A DNA stretch of 64,000 bases from Lewinellaceae bacterium (lineage in GTDB: Bacteria > Bacteroidota > Bacteroidia > Chitinophagales > Saprospiraceae), in assembly GCA_020636155.1 (NCBI GenBank), contig JACJYM010000012.1, positions 1-64,000 of the forward strand, given 5' to 3'. The translations under genes and the position numbers were made by a program. Under the pieces are notes generated by a model. That model worked only from the letters and a program-made list of their open reading frames with translations, ran no database searches and had not been told where the DNA came from. Position 1 is the stretch's first letter. Each line of letters starts with the position of its first letter. Positions 43,140 through 53,163 of the stretch are shown piece after piece.

Positions 43140-43655
43140 CTAAAGTCTCGTGACCACCATCCCGTTCATTTCCCAGTTTTGAATGAGTTTTTTCAATTGT
43201 TCTACCATATAATATGAGTCGATGACCAAATGGAAAGAATACTCTTTGTCGTGTGTCCGAAATTTAAAAATATTGCTAAGTTCTGAAACCGGTCTGACGG
43301 TCGAGAGGGCATTATCCTGCACCTCAAGAGCCATTAACTCCTTGCTGATACTTAGATTAGAAAGCTCCTTCATGGGAATGGTCATTTCTGAATTTCCCTC
43401 ATCTATTGTTAAAAAATCTTTATTGATGGCAAGTGATTTCTTACCTAAGAAATGGTTGATTTTAGATTCAAATTGGTATTTAATGTAAAATAAAATAAGC
43501 GTAAGAACTAGAAGTATGGCATATATCCCCGGATTTTCAATGTAAAAAATAAAATAGGACATGCCGCCTAGAAATGACCCAATGAGTCCAAAATTGAGTA
43601 ACCACTTCTTCGTACTAAAATACTTGTCGTCTTGAATGATTTTTGCTTTAAACAT
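43140..43655 (-). CDS. Two-helix membrane protein of unknown function
   Basis: The 171-residue protein has two membrane helices near the N-terminus (LNFGLIGSFLGGMSYFIFYI and YAILLVLTLILFYIKYQF) and a C-terminal soluble part with alternating strands (LAINKDFLTIDEGNSEMTIP, FKFRTHDKEYSFHLVID). This plan resembles YcxB-like or PH-like small membrane proteins, but the match is by shape only. It lies 10 bp behind the FAD/Fe-S dehydrogenase gene on the same strand, so it is probably in its operon. Function unknown. Confidence 0.75.
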   Translation of the reverse strand: MFKAKIIQDDKYFSTKKWLLNFGLIGSFLGGMSYFIFYIENPGIYAILLVLTLILFYIKYQFESKINHFLGKKSLAINKDFLTIDEGNSEMTIPMKELSNLSISKELMALEVQDNALSTVRPVSELSNIFKFRTHDKEYSFHLVIDSYYMVEQLKKLIQNWEMNGMVVTRL

Positions 43656-43665
43656 TTCTATAAAA

Positions 43666-46506
43666 TTAAATTAATTCAATGGCTTGCAACCAATGTACGA
43701 CCTGATGATTTCCAAAATCTTTAAACTGATGTCGGCAACTAAAACCATTGCTACATACCGTCGCATTTTTATCTAACAATTCACTGACGGGTAAAATTCT
43801 ATTTTCGAAGACTTTTTTTGAAATTTCAAATTTCTTTTTCTCATAACCAAATGAGCCAGCCATTCCACAACAACCCAAATCCAGTGTTTCAGTCTCTTTT
43901 CCATCCTTCGTTAAAAATGAATGGTCTTTCCATTCCGACTGGGCATGACAGTGGGCATGATATAGGGTTTTATCATTCTTATAACTTATCTTTTTATCAA
44001 TCGTGCCCTCTGATATACCTTGCTTTATAAATTGATCGATGGGATGGATGTGATTCGTCACATTTGCCACCCATTCCTCATCAATCAGGTCTGGAAGGTC
44101 ATCAATGAGTGCCGAAGTGCAACTGGGTTCACATACGACGATTTGAATGCCTTGATCGGTATATTTTTTCAGTGATTCTAAGGTTTTTCGACCTTCTGAC
44201 TTCGCATCACATAGAAAGCCATTTGAGATTTTGGGTCTCTGACAACAACCAACATCAGCGAGTTCCACATCATAGCCTGCCTTCTCCAAGATGTCGATGG
44301 CCGCAATGCCAATTTCCGGTTCATGAAAATTTAAGTAGGTATCACAAAACAAGGCTACTTTTCGGCGATTCTTGGGTTGGTAATGCTCAGCATACCACTC
44401 TGCAAAATTGGTTTTTGAGTATTCCGGCAGAGACCTCCTTCGGTCGATACCAATAGTTTTTTCTAAAATTAGTTTAGTAATTCTTAACCTTAATATCCGA
44501 TTGATTAAGCCTGCCATTTTACCAGAGGAAAATGCTGATATATCAGAGGCATGTTTAGTGAACCACTCCATGGGTTTGACCCCTCGCTTGGTATGACTCT
44601 GGTGCAAGTACTCACTTTTAAGTTTTGCAATATCAACATTAGAAGGGCATTCAGTCTTACATGCTTTGCACGAAAGGCACAATTCCATCGCATGATCGAG
44701 TTCGCTGATGGCGATATTTTTATTATCAAATTGACCCTTGATTGCCATTCTCAAGACATTGGCTCTGCCACGTGGGCTATTGCTTTCGTCGGATGTCGCC
44801 ATGTAACTGGGACACATCGTCCCCACGTTATGCTTTACACAAGCTCCGATGCCACTGCATTTATTTATGAGGTCAGGAAAACTCTTTTCTTTTTTATATT
44901 GATAGATGGTGTCAATGTGGAGATATTTATCGGTAGGTTTGGTTCTTAGATTTTCGGTTATGGATTCAGCATCTAAAATAACGCCGGGGTTGAGCAGGTT
45001 TTTAGGATCAAAAATGCTCTTGATAGACTTCCAAATTTCATATATTTCATCTCCGAAATATTTTTTCAATGCATAGCTTCTCACTCTTCCATCCCCGTGT
45101 TCTCCACTCCAGCTACCACCATACTGTTTTACCCACATCAGGGCAAAAGCTGAAATATTCTCCATTTTCTTTACATCCTCATCCTTTGTGAGGTCAAGAT
45201 AAGGTCTGATGTGTAAGACTCCGACACTGGCATGGGCATACAGGACAATTTCGGTACCAAAAGCCTGACAGTATCTTTCAATACTATCCACATATTCGGG
45301 TAAAAATTTGAGAGGAATAGCACTATCCTCGATGAATGGAATCGGTTTCGTATCTGAAATTTTATTCATCAATATTCCTAGTCCATCTTTACGTAATTGA
45401 AGCGAATTATTTATAATTACTTTATCATAAGTATTATATATATTATTTATTTCATTAATATTATTTAAAATTTCGAGTAGTTTTTCTGCCTTTATATCTA
45501 GTTCTTCATGATTGTTACCAAAATGCTCTACAAATAGTACCGCTGAAGGATTGCCGGTGATGATTTGATCGTGATATTCTTTGGTGATGGGGTTGTTTCT
45601 ACTTGCCTCCAATACATGAAAATCTAATAGTTCTACAGCTGCGGGATCAGTTTTATTAATCAGTTCTACACTTCGTATGGCAGCGCTTCGAGTCCCGAAC
45701 TGTAACACATGTAATGAAGTGAATTTCGGTAGAGGTGTTAATTTTATTTTGGCTCTTGTGATAATTGCCAACGTCCCTTCACTTCCACATATTAACTGAC
45801 TTAGATTCCAATCCTCCTTCAATAGGCTGTCTAAGGCATATCCACTCACCCGACGCATCACTTTCGGGTATTTTGATTCTATTTCTGCTGTGTTATTAAA
45901 AATTAGAGGTCTGATTTTTTCGATCATACTGGCATAATCGTCATTGCCCGGATTTTCAGACGACCGCTTATCTAAGCAGATTTCCCTACCATCTATCATT
46001 AATATGTCTAGAGAAATCAAGTGATCACTGGTCTTACCATACAATATACTTCTCGTTCCCGAACTATTATTTGCAATCATGCCACCAATCGATGCCCGAT
46101 TAGAAGTCGCCGGATCTGGGGCAAAATGCAGGTTGTGTTTTTTGCAAGCGGCATTGAGGGTGTCTCGATATACTCCTGGTTGTACGATGGCGTAATTTTC
46201 CTCTGCATTGATTTCAATAATCTGATTTTGGTATTTATTCATGTCGAGTACTAGTCCTGAGCCAACGGTTTGGCCAGCTAGGCTGGTTCCTGTGCCTCGA
46301 GGAGTTACCGGAATAGAATATTCATTACAAAAAAGGAGGATTTTCTTTATGTCTTCAATTGTTCGAGGTCGAGCTACAAATTGGGGTATTATTTCGTAAA
46401 GACTTGCATCCGTGGCATAGGCTGACCGGTGGTGCAAATCTCGATAAATATCTCCTTCTAAGGAGGTTTGCAGTGTTTCAAATGCAAAATTCAAGTCAGC
46501 CACCAT
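43666..46506 (-). CDS. FAD-binding and 4Fe-4S dehydrogenase (YdiJ/D-2-hydroxyacid type)
   Basis: The 946-residue fusion enzyme has, in order, an FAD_binding_4 domain (PVTPRGTGTSLAGQTVG, about 68-84; ASIGGMIANNSSGTRS, about 138-153), an FAD-oxidase C-terminal domain (to about 520; GEHGDGRVRSYAL), two Fe-S motifs (CSGIGACVKHNVGTMCPSY near 550 and CLSCKACKTECPSNV near 610) and two CCG domains (VGCCQRPKISNG near 757; LGCCGMAGSFG near 875). Such proteins oxidise D-2-hydroxyacids (lactate, glycolate, 2-hydroxyglutarate) with electrons passed to quinone. The substrate is not fixed by sequence; E. coli YdiJ-like D-2-hydroxyglutarate dehydrogenases share this layout. It is followed by a small membrane protein. 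Confidence 0.92.
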   Translation of the reverse strand: MVADLNFAFETLQTSLEGDIYRDLHHRSAYATDASLYEIIPQFVARPRTIEDIKKILLFCNEYSIPVTPRGTGTSLAGQTVGSGLVLDMNKYQNQIIEINAEENYAIVQPGVYRDTLNAACKKHNLHFAPDPATSNRASIGGMIANNSSGTRSILYGKTSDHLISLDILMIDGREICLDKRSSENPGNDDYASMIEKIRPLIFNNTAEIESKYPKVMRRVSGYALDSLLKEDWNLSQLICGSEGTLAIITRAKIKLTPLPKFTSLHVLQFGTRSAAIRSVELINKTDPAAVELLDFHVLEASRNNPITKEYHDQIITGNPSAVLFVEHFGNNHEELDIKAEKLLEILNNINEINNIYNTYDKVIINNSLQLRKDGLGILMNKISDTKPIPFIEDSAIPLKFLPEYVDSIERYCQAFGTEIVLYAHASVGVLHIRPYLDLTKDEDVKKMENISAFALMWVKQYGGSWSGEHGDGRVRSYALKKYFGDEIYEIWKSIKSIFDPKNLLNPGVILDAESITENLRTKPTDKYLHIDTIYQYKKEKSFPDLINKCSGIGACVKHNVGTMCPSYMATSDESNSPRGRANVLRMAIKGQFDNKNIAISELDHAMELCLSCKACKTECPSNVDIAKLKSEYLHQSHTKRGVKPMEWFTKHASDISAFSSGKMAGLINRILRLRITKLILEKTIGIDRRRSLPEYSKTNFAEWYAEHYQPKNRRKVALFCDTYLNFHEPEIGIAAIDILEKAGYDVELADVGCCQRPKISNGFLCDAKSEGRKTLESLKKYTDQGIQIVVCEPSCTSALIDDLPDLIDEEWVANVTNHIHPIDQFIKQGISEGTIDKKISYKNDKTLYHAHCHAQSEWKDHSFLTKDGKETETLDLGCCGMAGSFGYEKKKFEISKKVFENRILPVSELLDKNATVCSNGFSCRHQFKDFGNHQVVHWLQAIELI

Positions 46507-46536
46507 ATCGTAATCTATGAGGAAATTAGTGAAATC

Positions 46537-46962
46537 CTAAGATTTGAATACCTCGATTTCTTTTTTCATTTTAACTAAATCGGTAAATTTTCCTTTAAAT
46601 CTAGTGGCTTTTACCATATGGTTGTCAATCCAATGATAATTTCCTCCTCGAGGCTTGCCAAGTAATAATCCGTGATATTTAAAGCCGTGTTCGTCAAGCC
46701 ACTTTTCCGTAATTTCGCGGTGAGCCTCCGTTCTCGATGAAAAAAAAGTGATGATATGACCTTCGTCGTACCATTTATTGCAAATCTCTAGAGCATCCGG
46801 ATAGGGTAGGCAAGTTTTCATTCTTTCTGGCTCTTCATTCGGAACATCATCCGTAATGGTACCATCTATATCAATCAAAAAATTCTTAACATTTTCAGGT
46901 AGTAAGGGACTTAATGCTTCTCCCTTTTCGTTCACCAATTTTCGAAGATTTTCGTTCGACAT
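46537..46962 (-). CDS. HAD-like phosphatase
   Basis: The 141-residue protein carries HAD motif I (FLIDIDGTITD, nucleophile Asp in DIDGT), motif II (FFSSR) and the late GNYHWIDNHMVKATRFKGKF region, which may hold motif IV. Such short HAD proteins without a cap act on nucleotides or sugar phosphates. The substrate is unknown. It lies 30 bp behind the FAD/Fe-S dehydrogenase on the same strand and 6 bp from the M23 peptidase gene, so the four genes from 47853 to 43140 may form one transcription unit. Confidence 0.82.
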   Translation of the reverse strand: MSNENLRKLVNEKGEALSPLLPENVKNFLIDIDGTITDDVPNEEPERMKTCLPYPDALEICNKWYDEGHIITFFSSRTEAHREITEKWLDEHGFKYHGLLLGKPRGGNYHWIDNHMVKATRFKGKFTDLVKMKKEIEVFKS

Positions 46963-46968
46963 ATTACA

Positions 46969-47853
46969 TTAATTAAAATTTATAAAATTCATAGGATTAA
47001 CCGCTTGTCCATCAAACCACAGTTCAAAATGCAGGTGAGGGCCATTGGTTAATTTTCCAGTATTTCCAATGATTGCAATGGCTTGTCCGGCTTTCACCTG
47101 ATCACCTTCTGACACCAACAAGGCACTGTTGTGCTTATACGAAGTAACGATATTTTTTGCATGTTGTATATAAATTGTATTCCCAGTATCAACCGACCAA
47201 TCAGCACTGATGACCACACCTGGAAGCGCCGCAATGATGGGTGTATTTTTTGTTGATAAAATATCTATCCCATAGTGATTCTTTTTTAAATCAAATTCGG
47301 CACTCACAATACCTTTAACGGGGGGTGTAAAGACAAGTTGGTTCAATTCTCGAGCCTCTTTGCTTTCCTCGACTTCATTGGTCGTGATGTAATTCTTACT
47401 TTTTTCTAAGGTCTGATTTTTGTTATCTGATTTGTCTGATTCTTTACGGTTGTCATTAGAATCATTTGTTTCCGCCGCAGTTAGTAATTTTTGTAATCCG
47501 GCGTTATATACTGCTTGATTTTCAATATCTAACTCCAATTGATCCAATTTTTTATTTAATTCTATATATTTATCATTTTGAAGAATATCCCCGTATCCCG
47601 GTATTAATTTTTTAATCGGTGTAAAAATAATCAGGCAACATGTCAAAATAATAATCAATGCAGTAAGTAAAGACGTATAGAAATAAAACTTTCCTCTGGT
47701 CGTCAAAAAGGAACTTACCTCACTATGATCCTCAATGTCATAGATGGTGACTCTGTAAGATTCTTTTAACCTGTCAGCTAGTTTTTTCTCGTCTTTAAAA
47801 TCCTCCGAATTCACTTTGAAAAATTGTGACTTAAATAAAATAAATAAGCTCAA
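46969..47853 (-). CDS. Membrane-anchored M23 peptidase
   Basis: The 294-residue protein has a cytoplasmic N-terminus, one membrane helix (FYTSLLTALIIILTCCLIIFTP, about 57-80), a coiled-coil linker (YIELNKKLDQLELDIENQA), and a C-terminal M23 (lysostaphin-like) domain with KNHYGIDI (first Zn ligand His and Asp), VTSYKHNSALLVSEGD, and the HLHFELW signature. It should cut peptidoglycan cross-links or, like EnvC relatives, regulate amidases. The start is a TTG at 47853; a GTG at codon 14 (47814) is an alternative. It is divergent from the SprE/PorW gene with a 215-bp AT-rich gap. Confidence 0.88.
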   Translation of the reverse strand: MSLFILFKSQFFKVNSEDFKDEKKLADRLKESYRVTIYDIEDHSEVSSFLTTRGKFYFYTSLLTALIIILTCCLIIFTPIKKLIPGYGDILQNDKYIELNKKLDQLELDIENQAVYNAGLQKLLTAAETNDSNDNRKESDKSDNKNQTLEKSKNYITTNEVEESKEARELNQLVFTPPVKGIVSAEFDLKKNHYGIDILSTKNTPIIAALPGVVISADWSVDTGNTIYIQHAKNIVTSYKHNSALLVSEGDQVKAGQAIAIIGNTGKLTNGPHLHFELWFDGQAVNPMNFINFN

Positions 47854-48068
47854 AATTAGTTATATAAAATGGTTTTTCGAAGCTATTAGTTTTAGAATCC
47901 AATATCTGTGATATTCATCCAAGAGGTTTTAAATTCTGAAAGTGTGTAGAAAATTGTAGCTTAATTACATTAAAGTTTAATTATCAGATAGTAATGCTTA
48001 ATAAATAGTATTAATTTTTAGATATTTGCACGTTTTTTGTATCAATTGTTAAGAAAATATTTAGTCCA

Positions 48069-51000
48069 TTGAATAGTAGAATCAGCTTTTTAGCGATTTG
48101 TTTGTTAGTTGGAACCCTTTTAGTCAGCAACTCGTGTGCTTCAAAAAAGCGTAGGGGAGAGGTTTCGAAAGTCGGAAAATTCTATCATAATATGACATCA
48201 AAGTACAATGGTATTTTTAATGCCAACGAATTGTACAAAGAAAAGTTAGATTATATGAGGAATATTCACCAGGATAATTATACCCAAATCTTGCCCGTGT
48301 ATGATTATGTTGCTGTGGCAGACCCTAAGTCCATAGCGTCTGATATGGATGTAGTCATAGAAAAGGTTACCACCGTGGCGGCGCTACATGAAGCTGGAGA
48401 CTATGTGGATGATTGCTATGTCATGATGGCTAAAGCCCAGTTTTTAAAGCAAGACTATGAAAAGGCTGAAGAGACACTACAATACTTCGAAAAACAATTT
48501 AACCCATCAAATCCGTATGGAAGAAATTTTAATTCCAGCAAGCTATCACCTGAGGAAAAGAAAAAATTAAAGGAAAAGGAAAAGCAGGAAGAACTAAAGA
48601 AAAGAGAAGAGGAGAGAAAGCTCAAAGAAGAAGCCAAAGAAGCTGAAAAAGAGGCTCGAGATAAAGCGAAGGAAGAAAAGGAAAAAGAAAGAAAAAAATT
48701 AGCTGAAGACCGTAAAAAGGAAAGAGAAAATAAGAAAAAAGATAGGGAGAAGAAGAGGAAGTCTAGAAATTCAAAGAAAAGCACGAAAAGTGATAATACG
48801 GAGGAAGATACGAAAGATGTAGAACAAAAAGAGACCGAGAAAGTAGAAGATATTGACCAAAAAATCGAAAAACCTACTGTGACTTCCAATTCCTCTAAAG
48901 ATGTAAAACGTGATTCTCAAGCAATCGAAGACAACAAAAAAATTGATGAGTCCACCGGAGAAGAAGTCAGCCTCGACGAGAAGTTGGAAGAAATAAAGAA
49001 GACCGAACCTAAGGATGAAACATCCTACAACGAAGGTTTACTCTTACTTGCAAGAACCTACACTGAAAGAGATAATTTTACTTCGGCTGATTTTTTACTT
49101 AGAAGATTGGAGCAGACTAATTATCTAAAAGATGAGGTTAGAAGAGGCTTAGCTCCTGCTAGGGCCAATTGGTTTTTAGCACAGAATCGCAATAAAGAAG
49201 CCATCCCTTCACTACAAGAAGCGATGACCACAGCTGATAGGAGAGAAGATAAAGCCCGATATGCCTTCATCATTGCTCAAATATATCAGAGAAATGGTGA
49301 TTATGACAATGCATACCACTACTTTACAGAAGCAGAAAATGTATCAAAAGATTTCGAAATGGAATTCATGTCCATTCTGAATAGATATAAGAATGGATTA
49401 TTGTCTAAAAACGAAAGCTCAGAAAGTGTTAAAAACAAAATAAAAGGACTTCTTAATGAGCGGAAATACGAAGAGTTTAAATCCCAAATTTATTATACTC
49501 TTGCAGAAATTGCTTTGTCAGAAAACAATCAAAAAGAAGCACTTACTTATTTTGAATTAGCGAATCAATCGAATAAAGGAAATTCGGCTTTGAAGGCAGA
49601 AGTATATCTTACCTTGGCACAGATGTACTACGAGCAAGAGGATTATCTCAATGCCAAATTGTATTTTGACAGCACATTGGTTGCGATGTCGGATAAAGAT
49701 ATTAGACAAATCGAAATTAAGTTGAAAGCTGATAATCTGGCTAATATTGCAGAAAATTTAAAAACGATAAGTTATCAAGATAGTATGTTATACTTGTCAG
49801 GATTGAGTCGTGAAGAACAAGAGAAAATTGCCATGAAAATATGGGAAAAAGAGAAAGATGGTTCAATGGATAGCAATAAAAGTAGTGACACGAATGGAAA
49901 TATTTCGACAAAATCTATAAACCGGGGCAACTTTACAAAATCGAATTTCTTTGCATATAACATCTCTATGCGAGAATTGGGCAAGCAAGAGTTTAAACGT
50001 AAATGGGGTGATAGACCACTGGAAGACAACTGGAGAAGATCTAAGAAAAGTGTGACTTCTGGCGGAGAATCCGAGATCAAACCTCAAGGTGAGGAAGTCA
50101 ACAGCGAAGAGACTATACCGGATGCCAAGTTTAAACAAATTATGAAGGATGTACCCTTCAAAATTGCCCAGAAGGAAGCATCGAATCAGAAATTAAAAGA
50201 AGCTTTGTTTAATCTTGGTAAAGAGTATCGCGATAAACTGAAAAACATCGATAAGTCAATATCAGCTCTCGAAGATTTGATGAAAAGATATCCGAGTAAT
50301 GAATATATGCTAGATGCTTATTATTACTTGTATTTAGATTATAAGGATAAGGGGAATACTGAAAAGACGAAGTACTACAAAGACATCATTACGGTCAAAT
50401 TTCCGGAGTCCAATTATGCAAAAATTCTCAATGACCCTTCCTATGCCGACAAGCTGATGGAGGAGGCCAATCGAGAAGCCAAATTGTACGAAAATACATA
50501 CATCCTATTCACAAAAGGAAAGTATAATGATGTCGTGAAAAATGCCGAAATAGCGGAAAAGAACTTTGATCCTGAAAACGAGTATATGCCAAGATTTTTC
50601 TTGTTGAAAGCTATGGCAACTGGAAATATTTCTGGAAAGGATGAATATATATTAGGACTACAAGCGGTGGTTACGAGATATCCCAATACACCGGAAGAAC
50701 GAAGAGCCAAGGAAATTATGAGATTTTTGAAAGGGGAGAGCAATGCCTTTTCAAGCTCTAGTCTCGAGGATGCAGACAAGTTATACGTAGAAAAACCGGA
50801 TAGAAAACATTATGTTGCGGTCTTAGTCTACAACACTAATGAGATGGATTTTCAAACGGCAAAAATAGCAGTGTCAGAATTCAACAAAAACTATTTTAAA
50901 TCTGACAAGTTGCAGATGGGAGAGGCATTGCTAAACAAAGAAACACATATCATTTTGGTGAAATCTTTCAAAAACAAGGAGAAGGCAAAGGATTATTACG

Positions 51001-51155
51001 ATGAAGTGAATAAGCACATCGACGAGTATATTCCTACAGGATTGGCTTATTATGAGATTATGCCGATTAATCAAGACAACTATGCCAAGTTAATTCGAGA
51101 GCAAAAGGCAGATGCTTATAGGGTTTGGATGGAAGAACATTATTTTAAAAAATAA
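48069..51155 (+). CDS. SprE/PorW-like T9SS lipoprotein with TPR and KEKE-rich insert
   Basis: The 1028-residue lipoprotein has a signal peptide with lipobox (LLVSNSC, Cys23). KFYHNMTSKYNGIFNANELYKEKL is a PorW/SprE-type opening, followed by TPR units (YVDDCYVMMAKAQFLKQDYEKAEETL; later NEGLLLLARTYTERDNF, LAEIALSENNQKEALTYFE, LAQMYYEQEDYLNAKLYFD, then ALFNLGKEYRDKLKNID). Residues about 165-300 are a charged low-complexity KEKE stretch. The C-terminal 90 residues (YVAVLVYNTNEMDFQTAKIAV) look like an SPOR-like alpha/beta domain. SprE/PorW is needed for T9SS secretion and gliding; the many T9SS cargo genes here need such a system. Start codon TTG. Co-oriented with the O-antigen-ligase-like gene 15 bp downstream. 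Confidence 0.85.
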   Translation: MNSRISFLAICLLVGTLLVSNSCASKKRRGEVSKVGKFYHNMTSKYNGIFNANELYKEKLDYMRNIHQDNYTQILPVYDYVAVADPKSIASDMDVVIEKVTTVAALHEAGDYVDDCYVMMAKAQFLKQDYEKAEETLQYFEKQFNPSNPYGRNFNSSKLSPEEKKKLKEKEKQEELKKREEERKLKEEAKEAEKEARDKAKEEKEKERKKLAEDRKKERENKKKDREKKRKSRNSKKSTKSDNTEEDTKDVEQKETEKVEDIDQKIEKPTVTSNSSKDVKRDSQAIEDNKKIDESTGEEVSLDEKLEEIKKTEPKDETSYNEGLLLLARTYTERDNFTSADFLLRRLEQTNYLKDEVRRGLAPARANWFLAQNRNKEAIPSLQEAMTTADRREDKARYAFIIAQIYQRNGDYDNAYHYFTEAENVSKDFEMEFMSILNRYKNGLLSKNESSESVKNKIKGLLNERKYEEFKSQIYYTLAEIALSENNQKEALTYFELANQSNKGNSALKAEVYLTLAQMYYEQEDYLNAKLYFDSTLVAMSDKDIRQIEIKLKADNLANIAENLKTISYQDSMLYLSGLSREEQEKIAMKIWEKEKDGSMDSNKSSDTNGNISTKSINRGNFTKSNFFAYNISMRELGKQEFKRKWGDRPLEDNWRRSKKSVTSGGESEIKPQGEEVNSEETIPDAKFKQIMKDVPFKIAQKEASNQKLKEALFNLGKEYRDKLKNIDKSISALEDLMKRYPSNEYMLDAYYYLYLDYKDKGNTEKTKYYKDIITVKFPESNYAKILNDPSYADKLMEEANREAKLYENTYILFTKGKYNDVVKNAEIAEKNFDPENEYMPRFFLLKAMATGNISGKDEYILGLQAVVTRYPNTPEERRAKEIMRFLKGESNAFSSSSLEDADKLYVEKPDRKHYVAVLVYNTNEMDFQTAKIAVSEFNKNYFKSDKLQMGEALLNKETHIILVKSFKNKEKAKDYYDEVNKHIDEYIPTGLAYYEIMPINQDNYAKLIREQKADAYRVWMEEHYFKK

Positions 51156-51170
51156 GACTACACCGTTAAA

Positions 51171-52397
51171 ATGCCCGGAAAACCAAGGATTGAGCTTATA
51201 GCATGGCTTACTGTTCTTTTGCTTTTCAGTGGATTTCTATGGTCTAGAATGTTTATGAATATAGGTGTACTGACGGGTTCGGTATATGCTTTAATTAACC
51301 ATCGCAAACTATTTGAAGCTTTAAAAAAACCGATTTCAGTAAGTTTTATCATAGTCGCATGTATTCCATTAATCAGTGATTTTTTGTTTTTTAAAGGTGT
51401 GCCAAATTATAGTAGCACAATTGCCAAGCTTCTATTGATATTTTACCCTTTGTTTCTCTTTACTTGGAATCCAGACCGAGAGCAAGTCAAAAAATTGAAT
51501 TATTTAATCCTTATTTTTGCAATCATTTCTGCTTTATATAGTATTTCGGTTTACCTTCAGGACGTATTGTCGCTGAGTGAAGCCTACAAACGTGCCAAAG
51601 TGATGAAGGTTCTGGCCTACAGGGATCATATCCGCATCAGTTGGTTTTCAGTAATTTCATGTTTTATCGCCTTGTACGAATTACAAAAAACTCACAATGC
51701 TAAACATAAGCTCTTTCTATATGGGTTCTTGGTACTTCAAGTCGTATTCATCCACCTGTTAACATCCAAAACTGGACTTATACTACTTTACAGCGGAATT
51801 TATATTTATGCATTTATATCTTGGTTTTCTGCACATAAACTGCGGTTAATCACCGTGACATCAATGATATTATTGCTTCCTGTGATTAGTTATTTTCTGA
51901 TACCTACCTTTAAAAATAGGATTGATTTTATTCGTTATGATTTTAATCACTACATAGAGGGTCGATACAGGCCGGGTCTAAGTGATGCATTGAGATATTA
52001 TAGCATTCAAGCCGGTATGGACTATGAAAAGGTACATCCATTCAGAGGTACTGGATACAGTGGAATGATGCCAATAGTTAAAGAGTGGTACGCGGTTCAT
52101 CAACCGAAAGTGCCAGAGAATGAAATATTTTTGCCGAGTTCTCAATATTTGATTTATTGGATGGCTGGTGGTATGCTGGCTTTAATGATTTTAATTATTC
52201 ATTTATTATTGCCATATTCTTACGTTGTACTCAGGAGGCACGCCATTTTTCAAGGGTTTTACCTACCGACACTTTTCAGTTTTACCTTTGAGACACATTT
52301 CGAGGGACAAATGTCATTGTTTGTTTATGGTTTTTTTTCTTGTTGGTTTATGCTGATTTGTACAAAATCAGGAGAGAAAAACACACTTAAGCCTTAA
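51171..52397 (+). CDS. O-antigen ligase/polymerase-like membrane protein
   Basis: The 408-residue polytopic protein has about 10-12 membrane helices and the O-antigen ligase (WaaL/Wzy_C) layout. A long periplasmic loop in the second half has the typical RIDFIRYDFNHYIEGRYRPGLSDALRYYSIQAG and HPFRGTGYSGMMP, followed by SSQYLIYWMAGGMLALMILII. Such proteins transfer or polymerise surface glycans. T9SS cargo in Bacteroidota is often attached to A-LPS, so a role in building that glycan is possible, but the evidence is only context. It follows the SprE/PorW-like gene by 15 bp and overlaps the convergent cyclase-family gene by 11 bp. Confidence 0.85.
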   Translation: MPGKPRIELIAWLTVLLLFSGFLWSRMFMNIGVLTGSVYALINHRKLFEALKKPISVSFIIVACIPLISDFLFFKGVPNYSSTIAKLLLIFYPLFLFTWNPDREQVKKLNYLILIFAIISALYSISVYLQDVLSLSEAYKRAKVMKVLAYRDHIRISWFSVISCFIALYELQKTHNAKHKLFLYGFLVLQVVFIHLLTSKTGLILLYSGIYIYAFISWFSAHKLRLITVTSMILLLPVISYFLIPTFKNRIDFIRYDFNHYIEGRYRPGLSDALRYYSIQAGMDYEKVHPFRGTGYSGMMPIVKEWYAVHQPKVPENEIFLPSSQYLIYWMAGGMLALMILIIHLLLPYSYVVLRRHAIFQGFYLPTLFSFTFETHFEGQMSLFVYGFFSCWFMLICTKSGEKNTLKP

Positions 52398-53148
52398 TTT
52401 TCACAGGATAAATAATCAAGGTGCTTGGACTGGCATCCAGCTGAATCGGTGCTATTTGAATATTTAATAAATAGAGTCCATCCTTGACACTGTTAGGAAC
52501 ATATACCATTTCGGTAATAGTTTTGTCTGATACAATTTCTCGATTTGGAAGCCAAAAAGCCTTATGCGATAATAGAAGTCCCTCGTCTTGCTCTCGGTCA
52601 ACGGAAGGTAGGTCTGTTACTAGATGTTTTATCCCTATATCATTTAAAAAATTTATGGCCTGATGATCGATATAAGGAGGGTTGGTATTGCTGTAGATTC
52701 TTCGTTTTTTATCTTCGTCATTTGGCAATGTTCTGATAATCAGTGCTTCTATTGGAAACTGACTATCTAATATTTGTTCCAATTGACTCCTTAAAATGAC
52801 TCTGTCTCCATTTTCGATTTTTGTAGGAATGACGGTGATTAATTCCGTAAGAAAATGGCTTTCTTTAAGGCATTGATTGACGTAGAAAGCGCCTTTTTCT
52901 ATGTGGCCCACACATTCCGTGTGTGTTCCATTTCCATGAGGGTTGATTTTGATATTAAAAAAATTGACACTACCACCACTCTCAATACTGCCTATAAACC
53001 CTTCGGTAACCACAGGGCTTGCCTCATAAGGTGGAGCCCAAAAACAATTGGGTCCAATCTCTCCTGAAATCAAGGGAATAGAAATATTAATTCCTTTCGA
53101 CAGGTTAGTTTTAAATTTGTAATGATCTATTTTAAATTTCGCCTTCAT
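52387..53148 (-). CDS. Cyclase-family (kynurenine formamidase-like) hydrolase
   Basis: The 253-residue protein carries the metal-binding motif of the cyclase/KynB superfamily, seen as NPHGNGTHTECVGHI (about residues 73-87; consensus HxGTHxDxPxH, with Glu in place of Asp), then VIPTKIENGDRVILRSQLEQIL, ALIIRTLPND and IKHLVTDLPSVDREQDEG. Family members are Mn- or Zn-dependent amidohydrolases, among them bacterial kynurenine formamidase. The overall length and motif order differ from the classic KynB, so substrate assignment is tentative. It lies 16 bp behind the large TPR gene on the same strand. Confidence 0.82.
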   Translation of the reverse strand: MKAKFKIDHYKFKTNLSKGINISIPLISGEIGPNCFWAPPYEASPVVTEGFIGSIESGGSVNFFNIKINPHGNGTHTECVGHIEKGAFYVNQCLKESHFLTELITVIPTKIENGDRVILRSQLEQILDSQFPIEALIIRTLPNDEDKKRRIYSNTNPPYIDHQAINFLNDIGIKHLVTDLPSVDREQDEGLLLSHKAFWLPNREIVSDKTITEMVYVPNSVKDGLYLLNIQIAPIQLDASPSTLIIYPVKIKA

Positions 53149-53163
53149 GTCAAATGGGTCCGC

